Of a DNA stretch of 64,000 nucleotides, positions 7,714-15,799 are shown piece after piece. The first letter of the stretch is position 1; each line of letters starts with the position of its first letter. The notes below the pieces were generated by a model, which saw nothing but the letters and a program-made list of their open reading frames with translations, searched no databases and was not told the DNA's origin. The DNA is taken from positions 806,001-870,000 of the forward strand of contig NZ_BCQT01000006.1 in assembly GCF_001552215.1 (NCBI RefSeq), given 5' to 3'. The DNA is from Actinomadura macra NBRC 14102. Its GTDB lineage: Bacteria > Actinomycetota > Actinomycetes > Streptosporangiales > Streptosporangiaceae. Made by a program: the position numbers and the translations under genes.

Positions 7714-9514
7714 CCCCCTGCTCACCGTCGACGACCTCCACGTCACCTTCGGCTCCGGCCGGGACCGGGTGGACGCCGTCCGGGGGGTGGGGTTCACGCT
7801 GCGGGCCGGGGAGTGCCTGGCCATCGTCGGCGAGTCGGGCTCCGGCAAGAGCGTGACCGCACGGGCGCTGCTCGGGCTCGCCGGGCCGACCTCCACGGTC
7901 ACCGCGGAGCGGCTGGAACTGGAAGGCGAGGACCTGACCCGCGCCGGGGACCGCCGCTGGCGGGAACTGCGCGGACGCCGGATCGGCATGGTCCTCCAGG
8001 ACGCGCTGTCCTCGCTCGACCCGGTGCGGACGGTCGGGGCGGAGATCGGCGAGACGCTCCGCAACCACCGCACCGTCCCCCGGCAGGCCCGCCAGGAGCG
8101 GGTCGTCTCGCTCCTGAAGCGGGTTCACGTGCCCGACCCGGAGTTGCGCGCCCGCCAGTATCCGCACCAGCTGTCGGGGGGACTGCGCCAGCGCGCCCTC
8201 ATCGCCTCGGCCGTGGCCGCCGACCCCGCCGTCCTCATCGCCGACGAACCGACCACAGCCCTGGACGTGACCGTCCAGGCCCAGATCCTCGACCTGCTGA
8301 CCGCGATGAAGGCCGCGGGGACCGCCGTCCTGCTGATCAGCCATGACCTGTCGGTCGTGGCCAGCCTGGCCGACCGGATCGCCGTCATGTACCAGGGCGC
8401 CTTCGTGGAACAGGGATCCGCCGAGGACGTGCTGGAGTCGCCGGCCCACCCGTACACGCGGCGGCTGCTCGCGGCGGTCCCCGGCGTCCGGCCCCGCGGC
8501 GCGCGGCTCGCACCCCCCGAACCGGACCGTGTCCCGGCGGATGCCGCCACCGCCTGCCGCTACGCGCCCCGATGCCCGCTGGTCGAGGAGCGCTGCCGCG
8601 AGCACGCCCCTCCGTTGGTGTCCACCGGGCCCGGCCACGGCGCCTGGTGCTGGCGGACCGGCGATGAGGAGCCGTCCGCGGCGGTGACCGTGGCCGGCGC
8701 CGGCCGCGAGCGGAGCGACGAGGTGGTCATCGAGGTCAGCGGCCTCGCCAAGGCGTTCCGCGGACCCGACCGCCGGTACCGTCCCGCGGTGGCGGGCGTC
8801 TCGCTCACCCTGTACGCCGGGGAGACGCTCGGCGTCGTGGGCGAGTCCGGGTCCGGTAAGAGCACGCTCGCCGCCCTGGTCATGGGGTTGCTGGAACCCG
8901 ACGACGGCAGCGTCAGCTTCCTCGGCGGTCCCTGGTCGCGGGTGCCCGAGCCGTCCCGACGCCCCCGGCGCGGCCGGATCCAGCTCGTCCACCAGGACCC
9001 GCTGGCCTCCTTCGACCCCCGCTACACCGTCGAGCGCATCATCGGGGAGGCGTTCGGCTCCCCCGGCAGGCGCGCCGTGCGGCGGCACCGCGATCAGATC
9101 GCCGAGTTGCTCCGCCGCGTCGGGCTGGACGCGGGGCTGCTCACCCGCCACCCGCGGGAGCTGTCCGGAGGGCAGCGCCAGCGGGTGGCGATCGCCCGCG
9201 CCCTGGCGCCCCAGCCCGACGTGATCGTGTGCGATGAGCCGGTCTCGGCGCTGGACGTGTCGGTGCAGGCGCAGATCCTCGACCTGTTCGTCGACCTGCG
9301 GGACGAGCTGGACGTCGCGCTGCTGTTCATCTCGCACGACCTCGGGGTGATCCACCACGTCAGCGACCGGGTGATCGTGATGCGGGAGGCCGAGGTGGTG
9401 GAGGCGGGGCCGGTGGAGCAGATCTTCGAGAGCCCGCGGCACCCCTACACCCGCTCCCTGCTGGCCGCCGTCCCGCAGCCGAAGGCGCACACCGACATCA
9501 CGTCGGCGCACTGA
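7691..9514 (+). CDS. fused peptide-transporter ATPase (DppD-DppF type, two ABC domains)
   Basis: A 607-residue cytosolic protein joining the two ATPases that are separate in DppDF/OppDF systems. Domain 1 has Walker A GESGSGKS (about 47-54), signature LSGGLRQRALIASAVA, Walker B VLIADEPTTALD. It is followed by the oligopeptide-transporter C-terminal extension with a Cys cluster (CRYAPRCPLVEERCREH), which in this family can hold an iron-sulfur site. Domain 2 repeats the motifs (GESGSGKS, LSGGQRQRVAIARALA, VIVCDEPVSALD) and ends in HPYTRSLLAAVP. GTG 7691 is 22 nt inside the preceding gene with GAAGGGAGG upstream. Domain 1 signature LSGGLRQ differs slightly from LSGGQRQ in domain 2. Confidence 0.93.
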   Translation: MWSDQDADPLLTVDDLHVTFGSGRDRVDAVRGVGFTLRAGECLAIVGESGSGKSVTARALLGLAGPTSTVTAERLELEGEDLTRAGDRRWRELRGRRIGMVLQDALSSLDPVRTVGAEIGETLRNHRTVPRQARQERVVSLLKRVHVPDPELRARQYPHQLSGGLRQRALIASAVAADPAVLIADEPTTALDVTVQAQILDLLTAMKAAGTAVLLISHDLSVVASLADRIAVMYQGAFVEQGSAEDVLESPAHPYTRRLLAAVPGVRPRGARLAPPEPDRVPADAATACRYAPRCPLVEERCREHAPPLVSTGPGHGAWCWRTGDEEPSAAVTVAGAGRERSDEVVIEVSGLAKAFRGPDRRYRPAVAGVSLTLYAGETLGVVGESGSGKSTLAALVMGLLEPDDGSVSFLGGPWSRVPEPSRRPRRGRIQLVHQDPLASFDPRYTVERIIGEAFGSPGRRAVRRHRDQIAELLRRVGLDAGLLTRHPRELSGGQRQRVAIARALAPQPDVIVCDEPVSALDVSVQAQILDLFVDLRDELDVALLFISHDLGVIHHVSDRVIVMREAEVVEAGPVEQIFESPRHPYTRSLLAAVPQPKAHTDITSAH

Positions 9515-9533
9515 TGTGAGCAGGTACTGATGT

Positions 9534-9568
9534 GGGTGGTCTCCCGGCGGACCGCCGGGAGACCACCC
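9534..9568. terminator. bidirectional hairpin terminator
   Basis: A perfect inverted repeat, GGGTGGTCTCCCGGCGG and its complement around a single A, lies between the convergent ABC ATPase and thioesterase genes. There is no U-tract, as is common in high-GC actinobacteria. Confidence 0.75.
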
Positions 9569-9585
9569 AGGTCAGGCTCAGAAGA

Positions 9586-10353
9586 TCAGACGTCGCGCGG
9601 GACCGGCGAGCCGGTGAGGCGCTCGGCCAGCACCTCGACGACCGCGTCCAGGTGGTCCTCGATGTAGAAGTGGCCGCCGGCGAAGACCCGCACGTGCACG
9701 GGGGCCTCCGAGTGACCGGCCCAGGCACGCGCCTCGTCGATCGTGGTCAGCGGGTCGGCGTCGCCGACCAGCACCACGATCGGGCAGCCCGGCTCGGGAC
9801 CGGGCCGCCGGCGGTACCGCTCGATCGCGGTGTAGTCGGCGCGCACCACCGGCAGGATGAGCTCGCGCAGCTCCGGGTCGCGCAACAGCCGGGCGTCGGT
9901 GCCGCTCAGCCGCTCCAGCTCGGCCAGCACACCGTCGTCGTCCCCGGCGTGCACGTTCTCGGGACGGACCCGCGACGGCGCCCGCCGCCCGGAGACGAAC
10001 AGCGTGTGCGGCCGGACCCCGGACCGGTGGGCGAGGAGCCGGGCGACCTCGTAGGCGACGGTCGCCCCCATGCTGTGCCCGAAGAGGGCGAGCGGACGGT
10101 CCGGCGGCTCCTGCGCCAGCGCCTCGAAGACGCGTCCGGCCAGGTCGGCGATGTCGGTGACCGGCGGTTCGCGGCGCCGGTCCTGGCGGCCGGGGTACTG
10201 GACGGCGAGCACCTCGACGTCCGGTGCGAGCCGCGCGGACATCGTGTAGTAGCCGCTCGCGGAACCCCCGGCATGGGGGAAGCACACGAGCCGCACCCGC
10301 GCGTCGGGCGCGGGATGGTAGCGGCGCAGCCACAGGTCCCCGGCATCGCTCAT
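9586..10353 (-). CDS. type II thioesterase (alpha/beta hydrolase)
   Basis: A 255-residue stand-alone thioesterase of the type that removes aberrant acyl groups from polyketide or nonribosomal peptide carrier proteins. It shows the family opening RLVCFPHAGGSASGYY, VQYPGRQDRR, the nucleophile elbow FGHSMG (Ser about 94) and the late His in FAGGHFYIEDH; the acid is probably the Asp in VGDADPLT. ATG 10353 overlaps the stop of the SARP gene (ATGA), so the two form an operon. No polyketide or peptide synthase is present in the window, so its partner is missing or elsewhere. Confidence 0.9.
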   Translation of the reverse strand: MSDAGDLWLRRYHPAPDARVRLVCFPHAGGSASGYYTMSARLAPDVEVLAVQYPGRQDRRREPPVTDIADLAGRVFEALAQEPPDRPLALFGHSMGATVAYEVARLLAHRSGVRPHTLFVSGRRAPSRVRPENVHAGDDDGVLAELERLSGTDARLLRDPELRELILPVVRADYTAIERYRRRPGPEPGCPIVVLVGDADPLTTIDEARAWAGHSEAPVHVRVFAGGHFYIEDHLDAVVEVLAERLTGSPVPRDV

Positions 10354-11120
10354 ACCGCGGGACGGATGTCGAGGACGTCGGCGGCGGCCAGGATGGATCG
10401 TTGCAACTCCCGCAGGTGCCGGCCCGGCTCCAGACCCAGTTCCCTGTTCAGCGCCGACCGCGCGGACTGGTAGACCGCCAGCGCGTCGGCGCGGCGCTCG
10501 GACCGGTACAGCGCGAGCATGAGCTGCCGGTAGAACGCCTCGTGCAGGGGGTGGTCCCGGATCAGTTCGTGCAGCAGGCTGACCATCTCGCGGTGGCGGC
10601 CGAGCCGCAGGTTCGTCTCCACGAGCATCTCGTGGCACTCCAGCCGTACCTCGTCCAGCCACATCGCGAACCCGTTGATGATCGGCCCCTCCCGCAGCTC
10701 GCTCAGCGCCGGTCCCCGCCACAGCCCGAGCGCGGCCTCGAAGGCCCTGCTCGCGGGCTCGTGGGCGTCCCGCCGCATGTTCTCGCGGCCGTCGCGGACG
10801 AGGCGCTGGAACTCGTGCAGGTCGAGTTCGTCCGACCCGGTGCGCAGGACGTACCCCGGGGCCCGGGTGACGATGGGGCCCGGGGTGCCCGTCCGTCCGG
10901 CCAGCAGCTTGCGCAGCTGCGATACGTACACATACAGCGCCGCGGTGGCGCGTCTCGGTTGGGTGCCGCCCCACATCTCGGTGATGAGCTGCTCGACCGA
11001 CACCACCTGGTCCGCCCGGATGAGGAGCGCCGCGAGCACGACCTCCATCTTGGGGGCGGTAACCGCCAGACTCTCCCCGTTGTCGATCACACGAAGAGAT
11101 CCAAGGACCTCGTATCGCAA
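10350..11120 (-). CDS. SARP-family (AfsR/DnrI/RedD) transcriptional activator
   Basis: A 256-residue antibiotic-regulatory-type activator. It has an N-terminal OmpR-like winged helix (YEVLGSLRVIDNGESLAVTAPKMEVVLAALLI, then TAALYVYVSQLRKLLAG and RAPGYVLR, about residues 2-95) followed by a bacterial transcriptional activation domain (LDLHEFQRLV through RELGLEPGRHLRELQRSIL). I chose TTG 11120 because homologues begin at YEVLG and GGAGGA lies directly before it, though spacing is only about 4 nt; a GTG at 11177 without a ribosome site is the alternative. It likely activates its own operon and the divergent flavin reductase genes. Confidence 0.88.
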   Translation of the reverse strand: MRYEVLGSLRVIDNGESLAVTAPKMEVVLAALLIRADQVVSVEQLITEMWGGTQPRRATAALYVYVSQLRKLLAGRTGTPGPIVTRAPGYVLRTGSDELDLHEFQRLVRDGRENMRRDAHEPASRAFEAALGLWRGPALSELREGPIINGFAMWLDEVRLECHEMLVETNLRLGRHREMVSLLHELIRDHPLHEAFYRQLMLALYRSERRADALAVYQSARSALNRELGLEPGRHLRELQRSILAAADVLDIRPAV

Positions 11121-11363
11121 GTCTCCTCCGTAGGAAGAACCCACATCGGCGACGTCGGACGCGCCGAATCGGAGCACCAGGATTACAGGGAGAGACGGAG
11201 ACTTTCGTCAGAGAAACTACGTAAATCGAACATAAGCAATGCTACTGACGCGCTCCGGTCCTGCGGGCCGCCGCGGGTGTCCGTCCTAAGGCCGTCTTTA
11301 GCTCGCCGGACGAGCATGGCGGGGAGGCCACCGCTCCGGCGACGACCCCGCGGAAGGACGACG

Positions 11364-11927
11364 ATGGCGGCGAACAGCATCGAACCGCTGAACGGGTTGA
11401 GACCGGCGGGCGCGCCCCCGGACGGTCTCGATCCGGTCGCCTTCCGCGGCGTGCTGGGCCGCTTCGTCACCGGCGTCGCCGCCGTGACCGGCATCGACGA
11501 CGGCGTCCCCGTCGGCCTGGTCGTCAGCTCGTTCACCTCGGTCTCGCTGGCGCCCCCGCTGGTGTCGTTCTGCGTCGCGCACACCAGCGTCAGCTGGCCG
11601 CGGGTGCGGCGCGGCGCACGCCACTGCGTCAGCTTTCTCGCCGAGCACCAGCGCGAGCACGCACGCCGCCTCGCCGCGGCGGGCGGCGCCAAGTTCGGCG
11701 ACCTGCCGTGGTCGCCGTCACCGGCCGGACTCCCGCTGCTGGACGGGACGCTGGGCTGGCTGGAGTGCACGATCGAGGCCGAGCACGTCGCGGGCGACCA
11801 CGTCATCGTCGTGGCCCGCGTGCACAGCCTCGGCGCCCACGACACCACTGGTCCGCTGGTGTACTACCGGGGCCGGTACGGACGGTTCGCGGCGGCCGAC
11901 GCCCCGCACGGCGACATCCCCCTGTGA
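11364..11927 (+). CDS. flavin reductase domain protein (FMN-binding split barrel)
   Basis: A 187-residue HpaC/ActVB-like NAD(P)H:flavin oxidoreductase that would supply reduced flavin to a two-component monooxygenase. Seen in the translation: FRGVLGRFVTGVAAVTGIDDGVPVGLVVSSFTSVSLAPPLVSFCV, the typical N-terminal block, then CVSFLAEHQ and LGWLECTIEAEHVAGDHVIVVARV with terminal LVYYRGRYGRF. ATG 11364 has GGAAGG upstream; an in-frame ATG about 48 nt earlier has no better site. It diverges from the SARP gene and leads into DUF5988. The matching oxygenase is not in the window; the LLM-type enzyme at the left edge is too far away to assume partnership. Confidence 0.88.
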   Translation: MAANSIEPLNGLRPAGAPPDGLDPVAFRGVLGRFVTGVAAVTGIDDGVPVGLVVSSFTSVSLAPPLVSFCVAHTSVSWPRVRRGARHCVSFLAEHQREHARRLAAAGGAKFGDLPWSPSPAGLPLLDGTLGWLECTIEAEHVAGDHVIVVARVHSLGAHDTTGPLVYYRGRYGRFAAADAPHGDIPL

Positions 11928-11951
11928 GTCATCTCGTAGCCAGGAGGTCCC

Positions 11952-12182
11952 ATGCACACCAAGCGAAGCGACACATCCGCCGGCGGCACGGTCGAGGTCA
12001 CCCTCGTCGGCGGCCCGCTGGAGACCCCGGAACGGGCCCACGTCCCCCTCACGACGATGCGCGAGCGCAAGGTGAAGGTCCCGCGCAACGGCGGCTACGA
12101 GCACTACGAGCTGGTCGACACGAAGGACGGCACGAGCGAGAACGTCTTCGAATGGACCATGCGCACGAGGATCGCCGAGTAG
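11952..12182 (+). CDS. DUF5988-like small protein
   Basis: A 76-residue protein ending in VFEWTMRTRIAE, with VEVTLVGGPLETPE near the start and VKVPRNGGYEHYEL in the middle. This pattern matches my recollection of the DUF5988 family, small proteins of unknown function found in actinobacterial polyketide and peptide clusters. ATG 11952 has AGGAGG 5 nt upstream and follows the flavin reductase by 24 nt, so it is expressed with it. Function is not known; no membrane segment or signal is visible. Confidence 0.75.
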   Translation: MHTKRSDTSAGGTVEVTLVGGPLETPERAHVPLTTMRERKVKVPRNGGYEHYELVDTKDGTSENVFEWTMRTRIAE

Positions 12183-12206
12183 AAGCCCTTTCCCAGGTGT
12201 CGGTCC

Positions 12207-12260
12207 CGCCCGCCCCCCTGGCCTTGCGGCAGGCGGTGGACCGCAAGGCCGGGGGCGGGG
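12207..12260. terminator. hairpin after DUF5988 gene
   Basis: Arms containing GGCCTTGCGG and CCGCAAGGCC, extended by CCCGCCCCC/GGGGGCGGG with small interruptions, flank an 11-nt loop. It sits 25 nt past the DUF5988 stop and before the convergent MMPL remnant, so it can serve both strands. Confidence 0.65.
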
Positions 12261-12275
12261 GCACCGGAGGGTCTG

Positions 12276-12560
12276 CTACCCGCCGGAGTGGGACGGGAGA
12301 TCCGCGGCGGCTTCCGGGGGCGGCTGGTGGAGGGGCGTGCCGCCGCCCACCACCCGGCGTCCGAGGAGGGCCGATACCGCGGGGGTGAAGATGGTGGCCA
12401 TCACGAAGGCCGCGATGAACATGCCGATCGCCAGGGCGAAGCCGAGGACGGCGAGGACGTGGTTCTCGGCGGCGGTCAGCGCGGCGAAGGAGCCGCCGAG
12501 GATGACGCCGGCGGCGCCGATGGTGGGGCCGGTCTGGCGGACGGACTGCTCGGCGACGGC
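12276..12560 (-). pseudogene. MMPL/RND-type transporter, C-terminal remnant
   Basis: Only about the last 90 residues of an MMPL membrane transporter are readable: VRQTGPTIGAAGVILGGSFAALTA, then LAVLGFALAIGMFIAAFVMATIFTPAVSALLGRRV and a proline-rich tail. Full proteins are about 700-750 residues and the membrane domain normally precedes this block. The reading frame continues upstream to about 12827, but beyond roughly 12550 it is antisense to another gene fragment and has no MMPL character, so the gene is truncated. No start or ribosome site is visible. Probably non-functional. Confidence 0.7.
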
Positions 12561-12677
12561 ATGACCGTGGAGGGTGCCCGCAAGTACCTCCGCAAGGTGC
12601 TGAGCGCGAACAGCATGGGCAACCTCCGCCTGGCCAAGGAGTACGCCGAGGAGCCCTGGACCCCCATCAAGAACTGA
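12555..12677 (+). pseudogene. unidentified gene 3' remnant
   Basis: A plus-strand frame ending at 12677 encodes a natural-looking tail: GMTVEGARKYLRKVLS, then ANSMGNLRLAKEYAEEPW and TPIKN. Codon use and residue composition are protein-like only from about 12555; upstream of this the frame merely reads antisense through the MMPL remnant. An ATG at 12561 exists but has no ribosome site. I do not recognise the family. It may be the last 40 residues of an enzyme broken by the same event that truncated the MMPL gene. Confidence 0.45.
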
Positions 12678-12712
12678 CGCACGTCCCCTCGCCGCACCCG
12701 TCCCCCACACCG

Positions 12713-12752
12713 CACCGCCCCGGAGGCCGCCAGCGCGGCGTCCGGGGCGGTG
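12713..12752. terminator. hairpin upstream of YchJ-like gene
   Basis: CACCGCCCCGGA (12713-12724) pairs perfectly with TCCGGGGCGGTG (12741-12752) around a 16-nt GC-rich loop. It probably ends transcription of the broken upstream gene. It covers a possible GTG start at 12750, which favours the ATG at 12768 for the next gene. Confidence 0.55.
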
Positions 12753-12767
12753 TCGCAGAATTGGGGG

Positions 12768-13145
12768 ATGGCTGGGTGTGACTGCGGGGCCGGGGCACGG
12801 TATCGGGACTGCTGCGGGCGGCTGCATCGGGGACAGGCGCGGGCCGGGACGGCCGAAGAGCTGATGCGGTCACGTTTCAGCGCGTTCGCCAGGCGGGACG
12901 AGGCGTACCTGCTGCGTAGCTGGCATCCCGCGACGCGGCCGGAGCGGGTCGACTTCGACGCCGGGATGCGCTGGGTGCGGCTGGAGATCGTCCGGATGGA
13001 AGGCGGCGGGCCCGAGGACGACAAGGGGGTTGTGGAATTCCGCGCCCATTACACGGTGGGGTCCGAAGCCGGGGAATTGCAGGAGGTCAGCCGTTTCGTG
13101 CGGCATGACGGCGATTGGGTCTATGTCCGGGGCAAAGTGAGCTGA
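12768..13145 (+). CDS. YchJ family (UPF0225) SEC-C zinc-motif protein
   Basis: A 125-residue protein with an N-terminal SEC-C-type metal site, GCDCGAGARYRDCCGRLH, followed by the YchJ helical stretch TAEELMRSRFSAFARRDEAYLLRSWHP and an NTF2-like sheet (VVEFRAHYTVGSEAGELQEVSRFVRHDGDWVYVRG). These are the hallmarks of the YchJ/UPF0225 family, whose role is unclear. I chose ATG 12768 since the Cys motif starts immediately after it; GTG 12750 would add six residues. It appears to be a single-gene unit. Confidence 0.85.
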   Translation: MAGCDCGAGARYRDCCGRLHRGQARAGTAEELMRSRFSAFARRDEAYLLRSWHPATRPERVDFDAGMRWVRLEIVRMEGGGPEDDKGVVEFRAHYTVGSEAGELQEVSRFVRHDGDWVYVRGKVS

Positions 13146-13147
13146 CA

Positions 13148-13187
13148 TTCCCCCCTGCGGGCGATCCGGTTCCATCGCGCGGGGGAA
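13148..13187. terminator. possible hairpin after YchJ-like gene
   Basis: TTCCCCC and GGGGGAA arms enclose further complementary segments (GCG/CGC and CGAT/ATCG). Position, 3 nt after the stop, suits a terminator, but the stem is interrupted. Confidence 0.35.
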
Positions 13188-13256
13188 GAGCGGCATGGGG
13201 CGTCACTGCGAACTTGTGGGGGGCGGACGGACGGCGTCCGCGGAAAGGGGACCCAC

Positions 13257-13925
13257 ATGACGCACGGGATGCGCGCGCTGCTGGCCGGTACGGCCGTCCT
13301 CGCGGCGGTCGGGATGGCCGGGACGGGAAGCGCGACGGCCCTGGCCAAGGAGCAGGGCACAGGGAAGGGCAAGGCCCCGGCTCCGGTCAAGGAGGCCCAT
13401 GTCACCGGGGATGCCTGGCTGAAGTTCCCGGCCGATCCCGAATACCCGTACCGGCGGTTCATCGTGGACGCGCACGGCGCGCCCTGGAAGGTCGTCAACG
13501 GGAAGATCGTGTTCGGGGCGGCGCGGGGGACGGTGAAGTTCGACCACTACTCGCCGGACGAGCCGGGCGGACCGTCCAAGCACCACTGGGGCTGGATCAA
13601 GGTCGACTACGTGATGGCGACCGGACCGGTCGCCATCGTCTCGGGGATCCGGCAGGACGATGTGCCGGCGAACGAGAAGCGCGCAAACCTGACGTTCTAC
13701 CAGTCGCCGCGCGGCCACAAATGGGACCGGGCGGGTTTCTCCTGGGGCGTCACGCTGGCGCAGTGCCAGCAGATGGGAAGCGGTCCCGCGCCGCACAGCG
13801 CGAACAGTTCCGGTCCCTTCGGGAAATGGCTGGCGGGATACACGGTGCAGGACGCCCCGCTGCCGATCCCGGACGGCGAGTTCGAGCAGCCGGACTTTCC
13901 GCCGGACTGCACGTTCGGCCAGTGA
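13257..13925 (+). CDS. secreted protein of unknown function
   Basis: A 222-residue protein with a Sec-type signal peptide: MTHGMRALLAGTAVLAAVGM, small residues after it, and likely cleavage near ATALA-KE (about residues 30-31). The mature part holds HVTGDAWLKFPADPEYPYRRFIVDAHG, KFDHYSPDEPGGPSKHHWGWIKVDYVM and ends with two Cys about 40 and 4 residues apart from the middle and end (LAQCQQM, PPDCTFGQ), which could form a disulfide. I do not recognise a family. ATG 13257 follows GAAAGGGGA; ATG 13269 is possible. Faces the glycosyltransferase operon tail-to-tail. Confidence 0.7.
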   Translation: MTHGMRALLAGTAVLAAVGMAGTGSATALAKEQGTGKGKAPAPVKEAHVTGDAWLKFPADPEYPYRRFIVDAHGAPWKVVNGKIVFGAARGTVKFDHYSPDEPGGPSKHHWGWIKVDYVMATGPVAIVSGIRQDDVPANEKRANLTFYQSPRGHKWDRAGFSWGVTLAQCQQMGSGPAPHSANSSGPFGKWLAGYTVQDAPLPIPDGEFEQPDFPPDCTFGQ

Positions 13926-13940
13926 GGTCCGCGAGCGTGG

Positions 13941-15068
13941 TCAGGTCCCCGCGCCCGTCCTGACCGCGAGGACGTCCAGCATGCCCTCGATCGTGGTGGT
14001 CCACGGGTAGCGCTCGGCGCGGGCGCGGGCGGCGGCGCGCCGCCGGGCGGGCGGGAGCCGCAGCACCTCCTGCACGCCGTCGGCGAACGCCGCCGCCCGT
14101 GGCGCCACCCCCGCCCCGGCGCCGGGGACGAGCAGTTCGTGCGCGGCGCCGCGGTCGGCGGCGACGACCGGCGTCCCGCAGGCGAGCGCTTCGAGGACGG
14201 CCAGTCCGAACGACTCGATCGGGCAGGTCGCGAGCGCGACGTCCGCGCGTGCGAGGAGCGCGGCGACGGCGGCGCGCCCGCCGACGTGCCCGTGGAAGCG
14301 GACGGGCAGCCGCTCGCGCTCCGCCCAGGCCCGCAGGCGGGGACCGCACGGCCCGTCGCCGACGACGTCGAGGTGCGCCGGGACGCCCCGGCGGACCAGT
14401 TCCGCCACGGCCCCGATCGCGAGATCGGGCCGCTTCTCGGTCGACAGGCGTCCCAGGTGCACCAGGCGGACGAGCCCGTCCCCGTCCCCGGCCTCGCCCC
14501 CGTCCTCGTGGCGGGGCACGAGCGGGCGGAACGTCGCCAGGTCCACGCCGAGCGGGACGCGGTGCAGCGCCGGCGCGCCGACCCGCGCGAACTCGGCGGC
14601 GGCGAACGCCGAGGTGACGACGATCGCGTCGAACGAGGCCGCCAGCCGCCGGTTCCACCGGTCGGCGACGGCCTCCAGCGGCACCCAGTCGGGCGTGCGC
14701 GGCGCGAGGATCGCGTCGAGCCGCTCGTGCGAGAACAGGACGGTCCGGACGCCGCGCCGCCGCGCCCACCGGGCCGCGACCGTCAGGGTCGCCTTGTCGG
14801 AGACCTCGATGACGTCCGGGCGGAGCCGCCCGAGCACGCGCAGCACCGGACGCGGATCGAGGACGAGCCGGTACCCGGGCGCGACCGAGGGCCCCGGCAC
14901 GGTGATGACCGGCCCGTCCGCCGTCTGGCGCCGCGTGTAGGCGGGGCCGGGGACGACGAGCGCGCGCCGGTGCCCGGCCGCCGCGTACCCGGAGCCGAGC
15001 ATGTCCACGGCCGTGCGGAGGCCGCCGGAGACGGGGCTGTAGAGGTTGGCGAGCTGGACGATCCTCAC
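13941..15068 (-). CDS. glycosyltransferase family 4 (GT-B fold)
   Basis: A 375-residue nucleotide-sugar glycosyltransferase. N-terminal domain: VRIVQLANLYSPVSGGLRTAVDMLG (glycine-rich acceptor loop). C-terminal donor domain: RLVHLGRLSTEKRPDLAIGAVAELV, VVGDGPCGPRLRAWAE, VRFHGHVGG, and the E-x7-E motif in PIESFGLAVLEALACGTPVVAADRGAA. GTG 15068 overlaps the stop of the DUF2334 gene (GTGA), so it is the last gene of a three-gene coupled operon. A mannosyl- or glucosyl-transfer onto a lipid or glycan is likely; acceptor unknown. Confidence 0.9.
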   Translation of the reverse strand: MRIVQLANLYSPVSGGLRTAVDMLGSGYAAAGHRRALVVPGPAYTRRQTADGPVITVPGPSVAPGYRLVLDPRPVLRVLGRLRPDVIEVSDKATLTVAARWARRRGVRTVLFSHERLDAILAPRTPDWVPLEAVADRWNRRLAASFDAIVVTSAFAAAEFARVGAPALHRVPLGVDLATFRPLVPRHEDGGEAGDGDGLVRLVHLGRLSTEKRPDLAIGAVAELVRRGVPAHLDVVGDGPCGPRLRAWAERERLPVRFHGHVGGRAAVAALLARADVALATCPIESFGLAVLEALACGTPVVAADRGAAHELLVPGAGAGVAPRAAAFADGVQEVLRLPPARRRAAARARAERYPWTTTIEGMLDVLAVRTGAGT

Positions 15069-15799
15069 GCGGTCACCAGGGTCTCGTAGGTCACCGGCCG
15101 GCCACCCGCCGCGACCGTCGCGTCGATCGCGGCGAGCGCGGCGCGGCGCAGGCCCGGCCTGCCGAGGTCGGCCGGATGCAGCGCGATGCGGAACGGCACT
15201 CCCGTCCGGGCGAACGCCCGGGCGGCGCCGGTCATCACGCGGGCACCGGTGCGCTCCCCCGCGCCGCCGGGACGGTGCGAGAGCGCCGGCATCCGCCGCA
15301 CCGGGCCGCCGGGCAGGCTGTGGACACCGAGGTGGCTCGTCCAGTAGGTGAACCCGAGCGTGGCGAGGGCCTGCCGGGTGCCCTGGGACGCGAGCCAGCC
15401 CGGCGGGGTGAACCCGACGACGTCGATCTCCGCCTCGGCGAGCAGGGCCAGCCCGGCGCGGAGCCGGCGGACGGCCTGCGCGCCGGTCAGCGACCAGAAC
15501 TCGCCGGCCCCCCTGACCAGCGCCTGGTCGACGCCGCGCCGCCACAGCGGCCCGCCGGGCACGCCCTCGTGGAGGTAGCCGTGCAGGGCCAGCTCGTGCC
15601 CGCGCTCGGCGGCGGAATGCAGGAACGTGACGAGCGGCCCGTCGTCGGGCAGCGCGGCCCTTCCCTCGAACGGCCCGGGGATGACCAGCAGCGTGCACGG
15701 CACCTCGCGTTCGTCCAGGTCGGCGAGCCACCGGGCCGTGGCCTCGGCGGTGGACGGCGCGACGTCGTGGATCGAGACGACGAACGGGAACGCCCTCAT
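15065..15799 (-). CDS. DUF2334 polysaccharide-deacetylase-like protein
   Basis: A 244-residue protein with the carbohydrate esterase 4-like barrel of DUF2334: FVVSIHDVAPSTAEAT (the Asp-containing first strand), VPCTLLVIPGPF, GHELALHGYLHEG (metal-binding His pair), VVGFTPPGWLAS and FRIALHPADLG. These match the metal-dependent deacetylase core. No signal peptide is visible, so it acts in the cytosol or on membrane-bound intermediates. ATG 15799 overlaps the upstream glycosyltransferase stop (ATGA) and its own stop overlaps the downstream one. Sandwiched between two glycosyltransferases, it probably removes an N-acetyl group from the glycan they build, as deacetylases do in mycothiol and PI-anchor pathways. 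Confidence 0.88.
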   Translation of the reverse strand: MRAFPFVVSIHDVAPSTAEATARWLADLDEREVPCTLLVIPGPFEGRAALPDDGPLVTFLHSAAERGHELALHGYLHEGVPGGPLWRRGVDQALVRGAGEFWSLTGAQAVRRLRAGLALLAEAEIDVVGFTPPGWLASQGTRQALATLGFTYWTSHLGVHSLPGGPVRRMPALSHRPGGAGERTGARVMTGAARAFARTGVPFRIALHPADLGRPGLRRAALAAIDATVAAGGRPVTYETLVTA

